This document shows, piece after piece, positions 35,721 to 44,187 of a stretch of 64,000 nt of DNA (positions within the stretch are counted from its first letter, which is position 1; every line of letters starts with the position of its first letter). The notes under the pieces are model-generated. The model was given only the letters and a program-made list of their open reading frames with translations, had not been told where the DNA came from and made no database searches. The stretch spans positions 62,001 to 126,000 of the forward strand of contig JAEWRE010000021.1 of the NCBI GenBank assembly GCA_023460235.1. Reading direction: 5' to 3'. The stretch comes from Bacillota bacterium (lineage in GTDB: Bacteria; Bacillota; Clostridia; TANB77; CAG-465). The translations under genes and the position numbers were made by a program.

Positions 35721-38683
35721 CTAAGGATTTTAAAATAAATGTATCGGTGATTCCAGATGTTACAAGTATAAGTGGTACTGTATCATTAGTAGGTACATTA
35801 GTGGATCCAAATAAATTAGAATATTATAAGTTTTACATATCAACAATTAGTGGAGAGCATGACGATACACCAGTACTAGAAATAGCAGAAAAAAGTGCAA
35901 CAGTAGATTTTAATTTAACAGATAATATTTTGCCTAATACAAAATATTATATAACTGTTGAAGTAAAAATGAGCAAAGAATCCGGACCTAGAACAAGAGA
36001 AATAGAAGTAGTGACACAAAAAGATGAAATAATACCAGAGTTAGTACAAATAGCAAATCCAAATTACTCAAATAAATTAGATGTATCACCTATAGTAATA
36101 ACACTAAAAGATAACCAAGGTGGAAGTGGTATAAGCAAATCAAATAGCAAGTGTATAATAAATAATAATTCAACAAAATATGGTGAAGAAGATGACATAT
36201 GGCAAACTATAGGAATAAACTTATCAGAACAAGATTTTATAGGAGATACAGCAACAAAATTATTAAACGTACCTTCAGATGGAGAATACTATATACATGC
36301 ATTAGGAGTTGATAATGCAGGAAATAAAAAATCAGCAATATCAGGAAAAATAGTGGTAGACACAATAGTGCCGAATGAAGCAGTAATAGTAGTACCTCAA
36401 ACAGCCACAAACAATAGTATAGACGCAAGTGTAACATTAAGTGATAATGATGGCGGAAGTGGCTTAAATCTGCTTGAGTGTAAATATATATACTCATCAG
36501 AACCGTATCCATATGGAGATACAGAAAGTATATGGAATGATGCAACAGCATTTACAAGTGACACACAAACAATAACTGTAACATCAAGTACAAATGATAT
36601 ATATTATTTACATGTATTGCTAGTAGATAAAGCAGGAAATAGAAGAGAGGTATTATCTTCAGGGATAACAACAAATACAACAACTCCGATAGCTCCAGTA
36701 ATAACAGGGACAGTGGCAACAAACACTTGGACGAATCAAAATGTAACATTAACAGTAAATGAAGTAACTTCTCCTGGAATAACAAAATATGAATATACTA
36801 TAAATGGAGGGGCATGGCAGACATATAACAGTACAAACAAGATATTAATATCAAATGAAGGAACAAGTATAATAAGAGCAAGAGCAGTAAATAACGTAGG
36901 AACAGTTGGAGCCGACTCAGTTGGTTATATAGTAAATATAGATAAAACGGCACCAAGTATACCAACAGTTAATTTTAATGGTTATACACCAAATACATGG
37001 GCAAGTGGAAATGTAAATGTAACATTAACATCAACAGATAGTGCATCAGGAATATTGAAATATCAATATAGTGTAGATAATGGTACAACATGGTATGATA
37101 TATCTGGAAACTGGATTATTAACTGGAATTATTGGGGAAATACCATATTTAGATCTGTAGATAAAGTAGGAAATGCAAGTTCAAACACAACAGCGTATAT
37201 AATAGCAAGAGATGGGACAGCACCAACTTATACAAGTTATAATATAACAAATGTAACACAAACAGGATACGATATATATGTGTATGGCGTAACAGATGCC
37301 TTATCTGGAATAAGCAGAGTACAATTCCCAACATGGACAGATTATAATGGTCAAGATGATTTGCAAGCTTCATGGCAAACAAATTCACAAGCAACAGGAC
37401 AAAATCTAGGAAATGGGACTTGGTATTATAGAGTAAATATATCTGATCATAATAATGAATCAGGACAATATCAGACGCATGTTTGGATATATGATAATGC
37501 TGGAAGTGCTAATGCTTTTGCTACAACCGGTGCTTTTATACCGGGCGAATATGATAGTGCGCAAGGATTAAATAGGCCAAAGCTAGCAACAGGAATGACC
37601 CCAATAAAATGGGATAACAATGGAAATGTTGTTACAACAACTGCCTCAGATCCTAATTGGTATGATTATACAAATAAAAAATGGGCCAATGCAATGACTG
37701 CTGATGGTTCAATGTGGGTATGGATACCTAAATATGAATATAAAATACCAACACCACATAGTAGTACTGCACAAACAATACTTGTCAATTTTATAAAAGC
37801 TTCACAAAAAACGCCTAGTAGCGGATATGTACTTAATTTTTCTGGTCAAGGTATTTGGGTAGGAAAATTTAAAGCAAGTGGGACTGCAGATGCAAATAGC
37901 ACATTATCTGATGCAATAACAGTTAAACCTAATCTTACACCATTAAAACTTTCGGTAGATGATGCATATATTACATCTGGGAAAATGAGAAAAAATTCAA
38001 TGTATGGTTGGGGAACTGCTGGTACTGAAATTAATACTCATATGATGTCAAATACTGAATGGGGGATGGTTGCATACTTATCTCAAAGTATATATGGAAT
38101 AAACTCTGAAGTTTGGATAAATCCAACTTCTACATTAACAGGTCAAGTTGGTACTTATCCAACTCAACAAGACGGGACAACATATTCATATAACAATCTG
38201 CAGTATGGAGGTTATGCAAGTACAACAGGGAATTTCTATGGTGTATATGATATGGGTGCACGTCCAAATTTTGGAGAACATGTATCAGCATTTTTAGATA
38301 CAACAGATGGTGGTGATTATCAAGTTCCAAATACTTTACCAAGATTATATAGTGATTTTATGAATAGTACATATGGAAGGCTTGGCCCTATAAATGTATA
38401 TTATGATAATAGATTTAAAGGAGATTCTGAAGCTATAATTAAAAGTACATATGATGATTTGTCTCAAAATGCAGGTGATGCATTATGGGAAACATCAACA
38501 AATTATAAAGGTAGTACATCTTGGTATGGGAATGACTCTGAAATAATTAGGAGAAGTTCAGGAATTTGTTTTGTTCGTGGTGGATCAAGATCATCCATAG
38601 GGCACCCTGGTATATTTTCATTTGTATATTCAACAGCTACAAGCCTTTATGGGTTTAGACCTATTATCGCAGTATTGAATTAA
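35315..38683 (+). CDS. Pilin-headed surface protein, larger paralogue
   Basis: A 1122-residue paralogue. The first ~130 residues are almost identical to those of the gene at 31445, including the prepilin-like leader ISLIVLIITIIVIIILAGV and the LNDIDTFKSELSLYELGKM stretch. Ig-like modules follow and stay similar up to about residue 550, then one or two extra modules (SGNVNVTLTSTDSASGILK; DGTAPTYTSYNITNV). The C-terminal ~360 residues differ: SMWVWIPKYEYKI, GVYDMGARPNFGEHV, FVRGGSRSSIG and YGFRPIIAVLN, a diverged FGE/lectin-like fold. Recombination or duplication with exchange of the tail is likely. Confidence 0.8.
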   Translation: MKKKGISLIVLIITIIVIIILAGVIILNLTKNNPINSAKKAKFLNDIDTFKSELSLYELGKMADANGDYDPKLLNSGTGGTTENGDPIDKDKVITHIITTMENTRYPEILEVIAGELVYIGNNEEESNWGDGVIESKDFKINVSVIPDVTSISGTVSLVGTLVDPNKLEYYKFYISTISGEHDDTPVLEIAEKSATVDFNLTDNILPNTKYYITVEVKMSKESGPRTREIEVVTQKDEIIPELVQIANPNYSNKLDVSPIVITLKDNQGGSGISKSNSKCIINNNSTKYGEEDDIWQTIGINLSEQDFIGDTATKLLNVPSDGEYYIHALGVDNAGNKKSAISGKIVVDTIVPNEAVIVVPQTATNNSIDASVTLSDNDGGSGLNLLECKYIYSSEPYPYGDTESIWNDATAFTSDTQTITVTSSTNDIYYLHVLLVDKAGNRREVLSSGITTNTTTPIAPVITGTVATNTWTNQNVTLTVNEVTSPGITKYEYTINGGAWQTYNSTNKILISNEGTSIIRARAVNNVGTVGADSVGYIVNIDKTAPSIPTVNFNGYTPNTWASGNVNVTLTSTDSASGILKYQYSVDNGTTWYDISGNWIINWNYWGNTIFRSVDKVGNASSNTTAYIIARDGTAPTYTSYNITNVTQTGYDIYVYGVTDALSGISRVQFPTWTDYNGQDDLQASWQTNSQATGQNLGNGTWYYRVNISDHNNESGQYQTHVWIYDNAGSANAFATTGAFIPGEYDSAQGLNRPKLATGMTPIKWDNNGNVVTTTASDPNWYDYTNKKWANAMTADGSMWVWIPKYEYKIPTPHSSTAQTILVNFIKASQKTPSSGYVLNFSGQGIWVGKFKASGTADANSTLSDAITVKPNLTPLKLSVDDAYITSGKMRKNSMYGWGTAGTEINTHMMSNTEWGMVAYLSQSIYGINSEVWINPTSTLTGQVGTYPTQQDGTTYSYNNLQYGGYASTTGNFYGVYDMGARPNFGEHVSAFLDTTDGGDYQVPNTLPRLYSDFMNSTYGRLGPINVYYDNRFKGDSEAIIKSTYDDLSQNAGDALWETSTNYKGSTSWYGNDSEIIRRSSGICFVRGGSRSSIGHPGIFSFVYSTATSLYGFRPIIAVLN

Positions 38684-38742
38684 TGTGACGATTAAATACA
38701 AGACTATTAAAAAAATAATTGTTAACTAAATAATATTATAGC

Positions 38743-38770
38743 ACACTATAATGAAGACAGGCATATATTA
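38743..38770 (+). promoter_or_regulatory. Sigma-K-like promoter of Cys-rich gene 1
   Basis: AC at 38743-38744, 17 nt, then CATATATTA at 38762-38770, matching the mother-cell sigma-K pattern (AC, 16-17 nt, CATANNNTA). The next ~40 nt, including CAGATTAACTGTT, resemble those before the gene at 39984. Confidence 0.5.
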
Positions 38771-38820
38771 TACTATAAAGCAGATTAACTGTTTTAGTAA
38801 TAATGGAAAGGAGCCTTAAA

Positions 38821-39102
38821 ATGCAAAATAGAAAATGTTGTAATTGTGGACGTAACAATTATTCTCCAGTATATCAAAATAATTATAGAGAAGACTATAA
38901 TAATGAAGAACCTACAAATTTTGAATATGAAGAAGAATATCAAAATCAATATTCTAATTCTCGTCCAGATTTTGATAAATGCCAAAAAGAGAATTGCCAA
39001 TGTTTTAGAGAAAAAAGACTTTGGGTTGAAGAATGTGTTTGGAAAAAATGCTGTAAATTTAGACCTGTTTCTTGCCCAATGACTGGCCCAAAATTTGACT
39101 AA
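38821..39102 (+). CDS. Small cysteine-rich protein, possible spore-coat component
   Basis: I place the start at the ATG at 38821, 8 nt after AAAGGAG. The 93-residue product begins MQNRKCCNCGRNNYS, has a central Asn/Tyr/Glu-rich stretch (~15-50), then CQKENCQCF and an EECVWKKCCKF motif near the end. The sigma-K-like promoter and the second Cys-rich gene 1.2 kb away with the same upstream layout suggest mother-cell expression and a coat or crust role. I know no close named family. Confidence 0.65.
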   Translation: MQNRKCCNCGRNNYSPVYQNNYREDYNNEEPTNFEYEEEYQNQYSNSRPDFDKCQKENCQCFREKRLWVEECVWKKCCKFRPVSCPMTGPKFD

Positions 39103-39178
39103 CAATATCTAAACAGTGCTGCACAAAAGTGAAATAAAATTGATATAAAAATGAATTTTATAGTATGTGTGTATAAAA

Positions 39179-39205
39179 GAGGATGCCTCCAGAATCGACA
39201 TCCTC
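39179..39205. other. Hairpin without T-tract
   Basis: GAGGATG at 39179-39185 with CATCCTC at 39199-39205, unusually GC-rich for this window. There is no T-run after it, so it may be an mRNA 3' end stabiliser rather than an intrinsic terminator. Confidence 0.5.
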
Positions 39206-39276
39206 ACAAGATTATATACATTCACTAAATGTAGCATACATAATAACATTAATCTATTTTAATACTTTCCAAAAAG

Positions 39277-39316
39277 TTAAGAGTTAAACAATATATTGTT
39301 TAACTCTTAAGCTTTT
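39277..39316 (-). terminator. Long terminator hairpin of the ClbS/DfsB gene
   Basis: TTAAGAGTTAAACAAT at 39277-39292 with its complement at 39295-39310, extended through a one-base bulge by AAAAAG/CTTTTT. The minus-strand gene ends within it. Confidence 0.78.
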
Positions 39317-39812
39317 TCCATTTTCTTATTTTGGTTCTAAAATTTTTAAAAGGTGCAACTGTATTTATGTGAATCCATTTCCAAACAGGCCAGTTTGATG
39401 GAGTAGATGATGCCCATTTTCTTTTATTTTTTTCGAATAATTCCTCTTCACTATAACTTTCTATTAGATTAATTATTTTATCTTTTACATCTATAAATAT
39501 TGTGCATATATCTTGTAACGAATAATTGGCATATTGATTATAAAAATCCTGATATAATCCACCTAGATTATTCCATTTATAATTAAGAGCTGGAGTTATA
39601 ACTGTGTTTCCTTCTTGTTCTTCTTTTTCCCAAAAAAGAATCAGATTCATCCATCCTAGTTGATATGATATCATTTGTAATGGAGATCTATCCACTCCAT
39701 CTACTAAATCAGATTTGTTCAGTTCATTAACGTTATAAAATTCTTCTATAAATAAATTTGCTTGTTTATTTATTTCATTAATTAAATCTTTTTTACTTTT
39801 ATATTCTTGCAT
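39300..39812 (-). CDS. ClbS/DfsB-family four-helix bundle protein
   Basis: A 170-residue protein. The conserved pattern is clear: ISYQLGWMNLILFWEKEE (~50-67), PALNYKWNNLGGLYQDFY, ELFEKNKRKWA and the strongly conserved end WPVWKWIHINTVAPFKNFRTKIRKWKK. ClbS protects E. coli from colibactin; most homologues, including those in gut Firmicutes, have no proven substrate, so I claim only the family. A TAGGAGG site precedes the ATG, and it is monocistronic. Confidence 0.9.
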   Translation of the reverse strand: MQEYKSKKDLINEINKQANLFIEEFYNVNELNKSDLVDGVDRSPLQMISYQLGWMNLILFWEKEEQEGNTVITPALNYKWNNLGGLYQDFYNQYANYSLQDICTIFIDVKDKIINLIESYSEEELFEKNKRKWASSTPSNWPVWKWIHINTVAPFKNFRTKIRKWKKLKS

Positions 39813-39902
39813 ATTTAACCTCCTATATAGTCTATATTATATCATAAAATAATATAAAAAAGCTATATAATTAAAAAATGAAAAAGTATATTTATAAATG
39901 GG

Positions 39903-39930
39903 ACATTCTATATTAGACAAGCATATAATT
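39903..39930 (+). promoter_or_regulatory. Sigma-K-like promoter of Cys-rich gene 2
   Basis: AC at 39903-39904, 17 nt, then CATATAATT at 39922-39930. Spacing is identical to the element at 38743; the last two bases deviate from the sigma-K consensus. CAGATAAGCTGTT follows, as in the first copy. Confidence 0.45.
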
Positions 39931-39983
39931 ATAGCATAAGACAGATAAGCTGTTCTTTAATATGTAAAGAAAGGAGTCTATTT

Positions 39984-40274
39984 ATGCAAGAAGAAAACTT
40001 TAATGGTTATTGTAGTCATTGCAATCATTGTAATTACAATGATCATAATGAAAACAATCAATTTGATGGGAATTATTATGAAGAAGATCAACAAGTACAA
40101 GAATATGATTATAAAAATGAAAAAGAATATAATCATCAAAATAAATGTAGTTGTGAATATAACAGACCTGAATATGAAAAACCTAGACCTTGTCACTGTA
40201 ATCCACCTAAAATTGAAAGACCAAAATGTTGCAGACCATGCTGCTGCTGTTGTTGCAACAAATTCAAAAGATAA
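39984..40274 (+). CDS. Small Cys/His/Asn-rich protein, possible spore-coat component
   Basis: A 96-residue protein starting MQEENFNGYCSHCNHCNY, with a Glu/Tyr/Asn-rich middle and a tail holding KPRPCHCNPPK and a run of six cysteines near the end (CCRPCCCCCC). ATG follows GAAAGGAG. Layout and promoter match the gene at 38821, so both probably belong to the same sporulation regulon. The cysteine cluster could form disulfide cross-links or bind metal; this is inference. Confidence 0.65.
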   Translation: MQEENFNGYCSHCNHCNYNDHNENNQFDGNYYEEDQQVQEYDYKNEKEYNHQNKCSCEYNRPEYEKPRPCHCNPPKIERPKCCRPCCCCCCNKFKR

Positions 40275-40294
40275 ATTAATATAGGCTAATATAC

Positions 40295-40345
40295 AAATTA
40301 GAAACTACAATTGACTGTAGTTCCTAATTTTAATTTTAATATATT
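40295..40345. terminator. Bidirectional terminator
   Basis: AAATTAG...ACTACA (40295-40308) pairs with TGTAGT...CTAATTT (40316-40330) with a small internal mismatch, then T-rich sequence. It separates the Cys-rich gene from the convergent glycosylase gene. Confidence 0.75.
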
Positions 40346-40859
40346 AGTTTTTTATAATATATCTCCATTCTATACTTCTGTAGGGCTCTTTTGCATAGTT
40401 AATTCCTACTCTTTTAGTTGTAGTATAATTAAATATCTTTCCATCATCTTCTAACCATATTTCATCAGAATCAGATAAGTTTCTACCATTAAAATCAGAA
40501 TTTATGTTTAAGAATTTGGTTAATTTACCGGGTCCGTCATAACCTTCAATACCACGAATTAAAACTGCTTGTGGTTCATTTTTCTTACCTGTAACAATAT
40601 TTAAAAGGTAATGTATTCCGTAACATAAATATACATATAACTGTCCACCTTCTTCATATAATATTTTTGTTCTTGGTGTAACCCCAAATCTTGCATGACA
40701 AGCGGAATCTTCTTCACCTCTGTATGCCTCTACTTCTGTTATTCTAAATTTTAAAACTGTACCAGATGATAATTTTCTTACCAATAATTTACCAATGAGT
40801 TTTGGAGCAACTTCTAATGCATCTTGTTTATAAAATTCTGTATCAATTTTTTTATTCAT
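40344..40859 (-). CDS. DNA-3-methyladenine glycosylase (AAG/MPG type)
   Basis: A 171-residue base-excision repair enzyme that removes alkylated purines. I place the start at the ATG at 40859 (MNKKIDTEFYKQDAL) behind GAGGTG. Family motifs: APKLIGKLLVRKL, the catalytic Glu region ITEVEAYRGEEDSACHA, YVYLCYGIHYLLNIV and GPGKLTKFLNI. It is somewhat shorter than ~200-residue homologues but complete. Confidence 0.93.
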   Translation of the reverse strand: MNKKIDTEFYKQDALEVAPKLIGKLLVRKLSSGTVLKFRITEVEAYRGEEDSACHARFGVTPRTKILYEEGGQLYVYLCYGIHYLLNIVTGKKNEPQAVLIRGIEGYDGPGKLTKFLNINSDFNGRNLSDSDEIWLEDDGKIFNYTTTKRVGINYAKEPYRSIEWRYIIKN

Positions 40860-41047
40860 TAAACACCTCAAATTTATATAGTATTATTATATGATATAAT
40901 TAAATATATTAAAAGTATTATATGTTTTTTATAATTTTTGTAATCATTTTTTTTAGTTTGAAGTTATATATATTAATTATTGTATATCAATAACATTTAC
41001 AAATTCTATCAAATATGATAAAATTGTCTTAAATAATGGAGGTGTGT

Positions 41048-41623
41048 ATGGGAAATTTAAAGAAGATAAATAAAGGATTAATATTAACTATTTTAGTTAT
41101 ATTAGGTATATTTGTATATTTATTTAGTTTAGAATCATATAGAAGTTCACAAAAGCCTGCAATAAAATCAGCATGTGAAGAGTATATGAATGTAATAAAT
41201 AAATATATGGTGTTACCAGAGGGATATAACAGTACTGATAAGAAAATTAGTACAGAAGAATTAAATAAATATATGTCAGATATAAAGACTGATATATCAA
41301 AGTATTTAGTAAATAATGATGGAGTTCTTAAGGTAGAATTAGATTCAATAAAATCTAATTTTCAAGATCAAATAGATACTAAAGAAATTATTACTTCTTA
41401 TTCTAGAAAAATAGTTAATATAGCAGAATATTCATTTGATGATGATCAAGTAACTGTAAAAATAAATACTTTCTATGAATATAAAGTAGATAACAATACA
41501 AAATCTGATGATATTGAAAGTACTGTAGTTTTGAAAAAAGAAGAAAACAGTTGGAAAGTTGTACATTCTGATTTGATCAATTCTCAAGTTATAAAATATG
41601 CTAGTCCAAAGGAGGGAATTTAA
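41048..41623 (+). CDS. Membrane-anchored protein preceding an ABC transporter
   Basis: I place the start at the ATG at 41048, after GGAGGTG. The 191-residue product has one N-terminal helix (~8-28) and an exported domain of about 160 residues, with a C-terminal strand pattern (VTVKINTFYEYKV, STVVLKKEENSWKVV) like NTF2-type or lipoprotein-fold accessory domains. It shares an operon with the ATPase and permease that follow and may be an accessory or sensor subunit. No named family recognised. Confidence 0.65.
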   Translation: MGNLKKINKGLILTILVILGIFVYLFSLESYRSSQKPAIKSACEEYMNVINKYMVLPEGYNSTDKKISTEELNKYMSDIKTDISKYLVNNDGVLKVELDSIKSNFQDQIDTKEIITSYSRKIVNIAEYSFDDDQVTVKINTFYEYKVDNNTKSDDIESTVVLKKEENSWKVVHSDLINSQVIKYASPKEGI

Positions 41624-41624
41624 A

Positions 41625-42551
41625 TTGCACGAGAATATTTTAGTATTAAAAAATATTAGTAAATCTTTTGGTAAAAGAAAGATTATTGATAATATAAATT
41701 TAGAAGTAAAATCTGGTGAAATATATGGTTTCCTCGGCCCAAATGGTGCAGGAAAAACTACAACTATTAAAATGATTTTAGGACTGCTTTCTATTGATGA
41801 AGGTAGTATAACAATTAATTCCTATGATATAAAAAAAGACTTTGAGAAGGCTATGGATTATATTGGTGGTATAGTTGAAAATCCAGATTTATATGGTTAT
41901 CTATCTGGACTTGATAATTTAAAACTTTATGCAAGACTTAGAAATGTAAGTGCTAAGAGAATAAATGAATTGGTAGAAATTGTTGGGCTAAAAGACAGAA
42001 TAAAAGATAAGGTTTCAAAGTATTCACTTGGAATGAAACAAAGACTTGGCCTTGCACTTACATTATTACACTCACCTAAAGTATTAATATTAGATGAACC
42101 AACAAATGGACTTGATCCTGCAGGGATTAGAGTATTAAGGGATATATTAAAAAAACTTGCACATCAAGATGGAATTGCAATATTTGTATCATCTCATTTA
42201 CTTAGTGAAATGGAACTTATGTGTGATAAAGTTGCAGTAATAGATAAGGGAAAAATTATAAAAGTTGAAAATATTAAAAATGTAATTGAAGGCAATGATG
42301 ATGAGAAAGTAAAATATATTGTAAAAGTGGATAATATGGATAAAGCAATAGAAATTTTATCTGAGGGCTTTGAAAATCAAAATATAAAAGCAATAGAAGG
42401 TAATGAATTAGAGATAGAAATATCCATCAGTAAAGTAAAAGGTATAGCTGAGATATTAGTAAAAAATGATATTGGAATATTTGAAATTAAGAAACATAGC
42501 CAATCACTTGAAGATGCTTTCCTAAATATGACAAGTGGAGGTAAGAATTAA
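41625..42551 (+). CDS. ABC transporter ATP-binding protein
   Basis: I choose the TTG at 41625 (MHENILVLKNISKSFG), 8 nt after AAAGGAGGG; the longer frame begins inside the previous gene. The 308-residue protein has Walker A GPNGAGKTTT (~37), the Q-loop region, signature YSLGMKQRLGLALTL (~133) and Walker B VLILDEPTNGLDPAG (~155), plus the switch His in VSSHLLSE. It is of the type that pairs with ABC-2 permeases, often for antimicrobial peptide or lipid export. Confidence 0.92.
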   Translation: MHENILVLKNISKSFGKRKIIDNINLEVKSGEIYGFLGPNGAGKTTTIKMILGLLSIDEGSITINSYDIKKDFEKAMDYIGGIVENPDLYGYLSGLDNLKLYARLRNVSAKRINELVEIVGLKDRIKDKVSKYSLGMKQRLGLALTLLHSPKVLILDEPTNGLDPAGIRVLRDILKKLAHQDGIAIFVSSHLLSEMELMCDKVAVIDKGKIIKVENIKNVIEGNDDEKVKYIVKVDNMDKAIEILSEGFENQNIKAIEGNELEIEISISKVKGIAEILVKNDIGIFEIKKHSQSLEDAFLNMTSGGKN

Positions 42552-44023
42552 TGAAAAAGATTATAAAACTATGTAAAAATGAATTCATAAAACTATTTAA
42601 GAAAAAATCAACTATTCTTTTACTTATAATTGCAATTCTATCTCTATTTGGTTCGGCAGCAATTTCAAAATTATCTGAAAAGACAGAAAGTGGCTATAAT
42701 CAACAAACTAAATATGAATATATAAAATATGAAATTGAATCTTTGAAAAATCAAATGAATGAAGTCTCAGTTAATAAAGACGAATTACAAATTAGAATAG
42801 ATATGCTTCAATATGCATATGAAAATAAGATTGATATGTCATATAGTCCTAATTGGCAATCAGAGTTAATCGAGAAAATAATTGCAAAGAAAGTAGATCT
42901 TTATAGAGCAAAAAAATCCACTGATGCAGATGTTTTAAAAACAGTAACATCTCTTGAAACTGATGTTATAAAATTGGATAATATATTAAAGAGTAGTGAT
43001 TTTAATTCATATATTGATTTACAAATCGAAAGCATAAATAATTTATACAAAAATGGTGATTTGACTAAAGAAGAAGCAGATGAACAAATAGAATTAGCTA
43101 ATTTAACCAAAAAGTATGAAATTGGAAAAGCAGATAAAGGATATACATGGAGAAAAGATGTTTTTTCTGAAATATCAAACATTAAAAGAAGTCTAAGACT
43201 AGGAATTGATATAAGTACTAATAAATTATTGAGTTTTGAAGATACACAAAAATTGAATGATAACCTTAAATTGGACTTATACAGATTGGATAATAATATT
43301 GAAAAAACAGCAGAGTATTATGGAAGTACTAACTACAAGAAATTATATGAGTCAATGGCTGAAAAAATGTCAATGATGTGTTTAGGAATATTCTTAATAA
43401 TTTCTGCTGGAGCATCTATATCAACAGAATTTTCAAAAGGAACAATAAAGTTCCTAGCAATGACTCCAAACAAGAGATGGAAAATACTTATATCAAAACT
43501 TATAACATACACTATAGTATTAATAATAGGAACTATTATATTATCATTAATTAGTATATTTGTAGGAAATCTATTTTTCCCACAAAGCAATGTATCTGAT
43601 TATATATACATGTCGAATGGGCAAATACATCAAATAAGTCATAATACATATGAACTTATTAGATTTATAAGTTATGATATTGATATATTTATTTATATAT
43701 TATTTGCTGCTATGCTATCGGTAGTAACTAGAAATACTTCAGTAGCTATAAGTATTACTATTGCATTTTATCTTGGTGCAGGAATAGCAATGCAAATAAT
43801 TAATCATTTTATACATTCGGAATGGATAAAATTTATACCATTTAACAGTATGAATCTTACTGATGTAATATTTTCAAATGATACTAATATTATATCAATT
43901 ACATCAGGTTCGTCACAGCAAATAGATATATCATTATTATTCTCAGCTTGTGTCCTTATCGTTTCAGGAATCCTTATGATAGTAACAATGTTTGATAGTT
44001 TTAATAATAAAGATATAAATTAA
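42551..44023 (+). CDS. ABC-2 type transporter permease
   Basis: A 490-residue membrane protein. One helix lies at ~20-38, then a long (~220-residue) helical extracellular loop rich in Lys/Glu, then five helices from ~275 on (MCLGIFLIISAGASIS; ITYTIVLIIGTIILSLIS; VAISITIAFYLGAGIAM). The large first loop resembles BceB/bacitracin-type or NatB-like permeases. Its ATG overlaps the stop of the ATPase gene by one base. Confidence 0.85.
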   Translation: MKKIIKLCKNEFIKLFKKKSTILLLIIAILSLFGSAAISKLSEKTESGYNQQTKYEYIKYEIESLKNQMNEVSVNKDELQIRIDMLQYAYENKIDMSYSPNWQSELIEKIIAKKVDLYRAKKSTDADVLKTVTSLETDVIKLDNILKSSDFNSYIDLQIESINNLYKNGDLTKEEADEQIELANLTKKYEIGKADKGYTWRKDVFSEISNIKRSLRLGIDISTNKLLSFEDTQKLNDNLKLDLYRLDNNIEKTAEYYGSTNYKKLYESMAEKMSMMCLGIFLIISAGASISTEFSKGTIKFLAMTPNKRWKILISKLITYTIVLIIGTIILSLISIFVGNLFFPQSNVSDYIYMSNGQIHQISHNTYELIRFISYDIDIFIYILFAAMLSVVTRNTSVAISITIAFYLGAGIAMQIINHFIHSEWIKFIPFNSMNLTDVIFSNDTNIISITSGSSQQIDISLLFSACVLIVSGILMIVTMFDSFNNKDIN

Positions 44024-44041
44024 AAATAAATGTAAATGTGG

Positions 44042-44073
44042 AATGAGATATTATTTAATATCTCATTTTTTAT
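44042..44073 (+). terminator. Terminator after the ABC operon
   Basis: AATGAGATATTA at 44042-44053 with TAATATCTCATT at 44056-44067, then a T-run. Confidence 0.85.
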
Positions 44074-44125
44074 ATATAATATACATCAAAATACTATATG
44101 CTACAAATAATAAAAATGATTTCTA

Positions 44126-44154
44126 TTGTTATATGAAAAAAATAATGATATAAT
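44126..44154 (+). promoter_or_regulatory. Predicted sigma-A promoter of D-LDH
   Basis: TTGTTA at 44126-44131, a 17-nt spacer, and TATAAT at 44149-44154, 34 nt before the start codon. Confidence 0.65.
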
Positions 44155-44187
44155 ATTAGATAGTCAAAAATTTAAGGAGGTATATAT

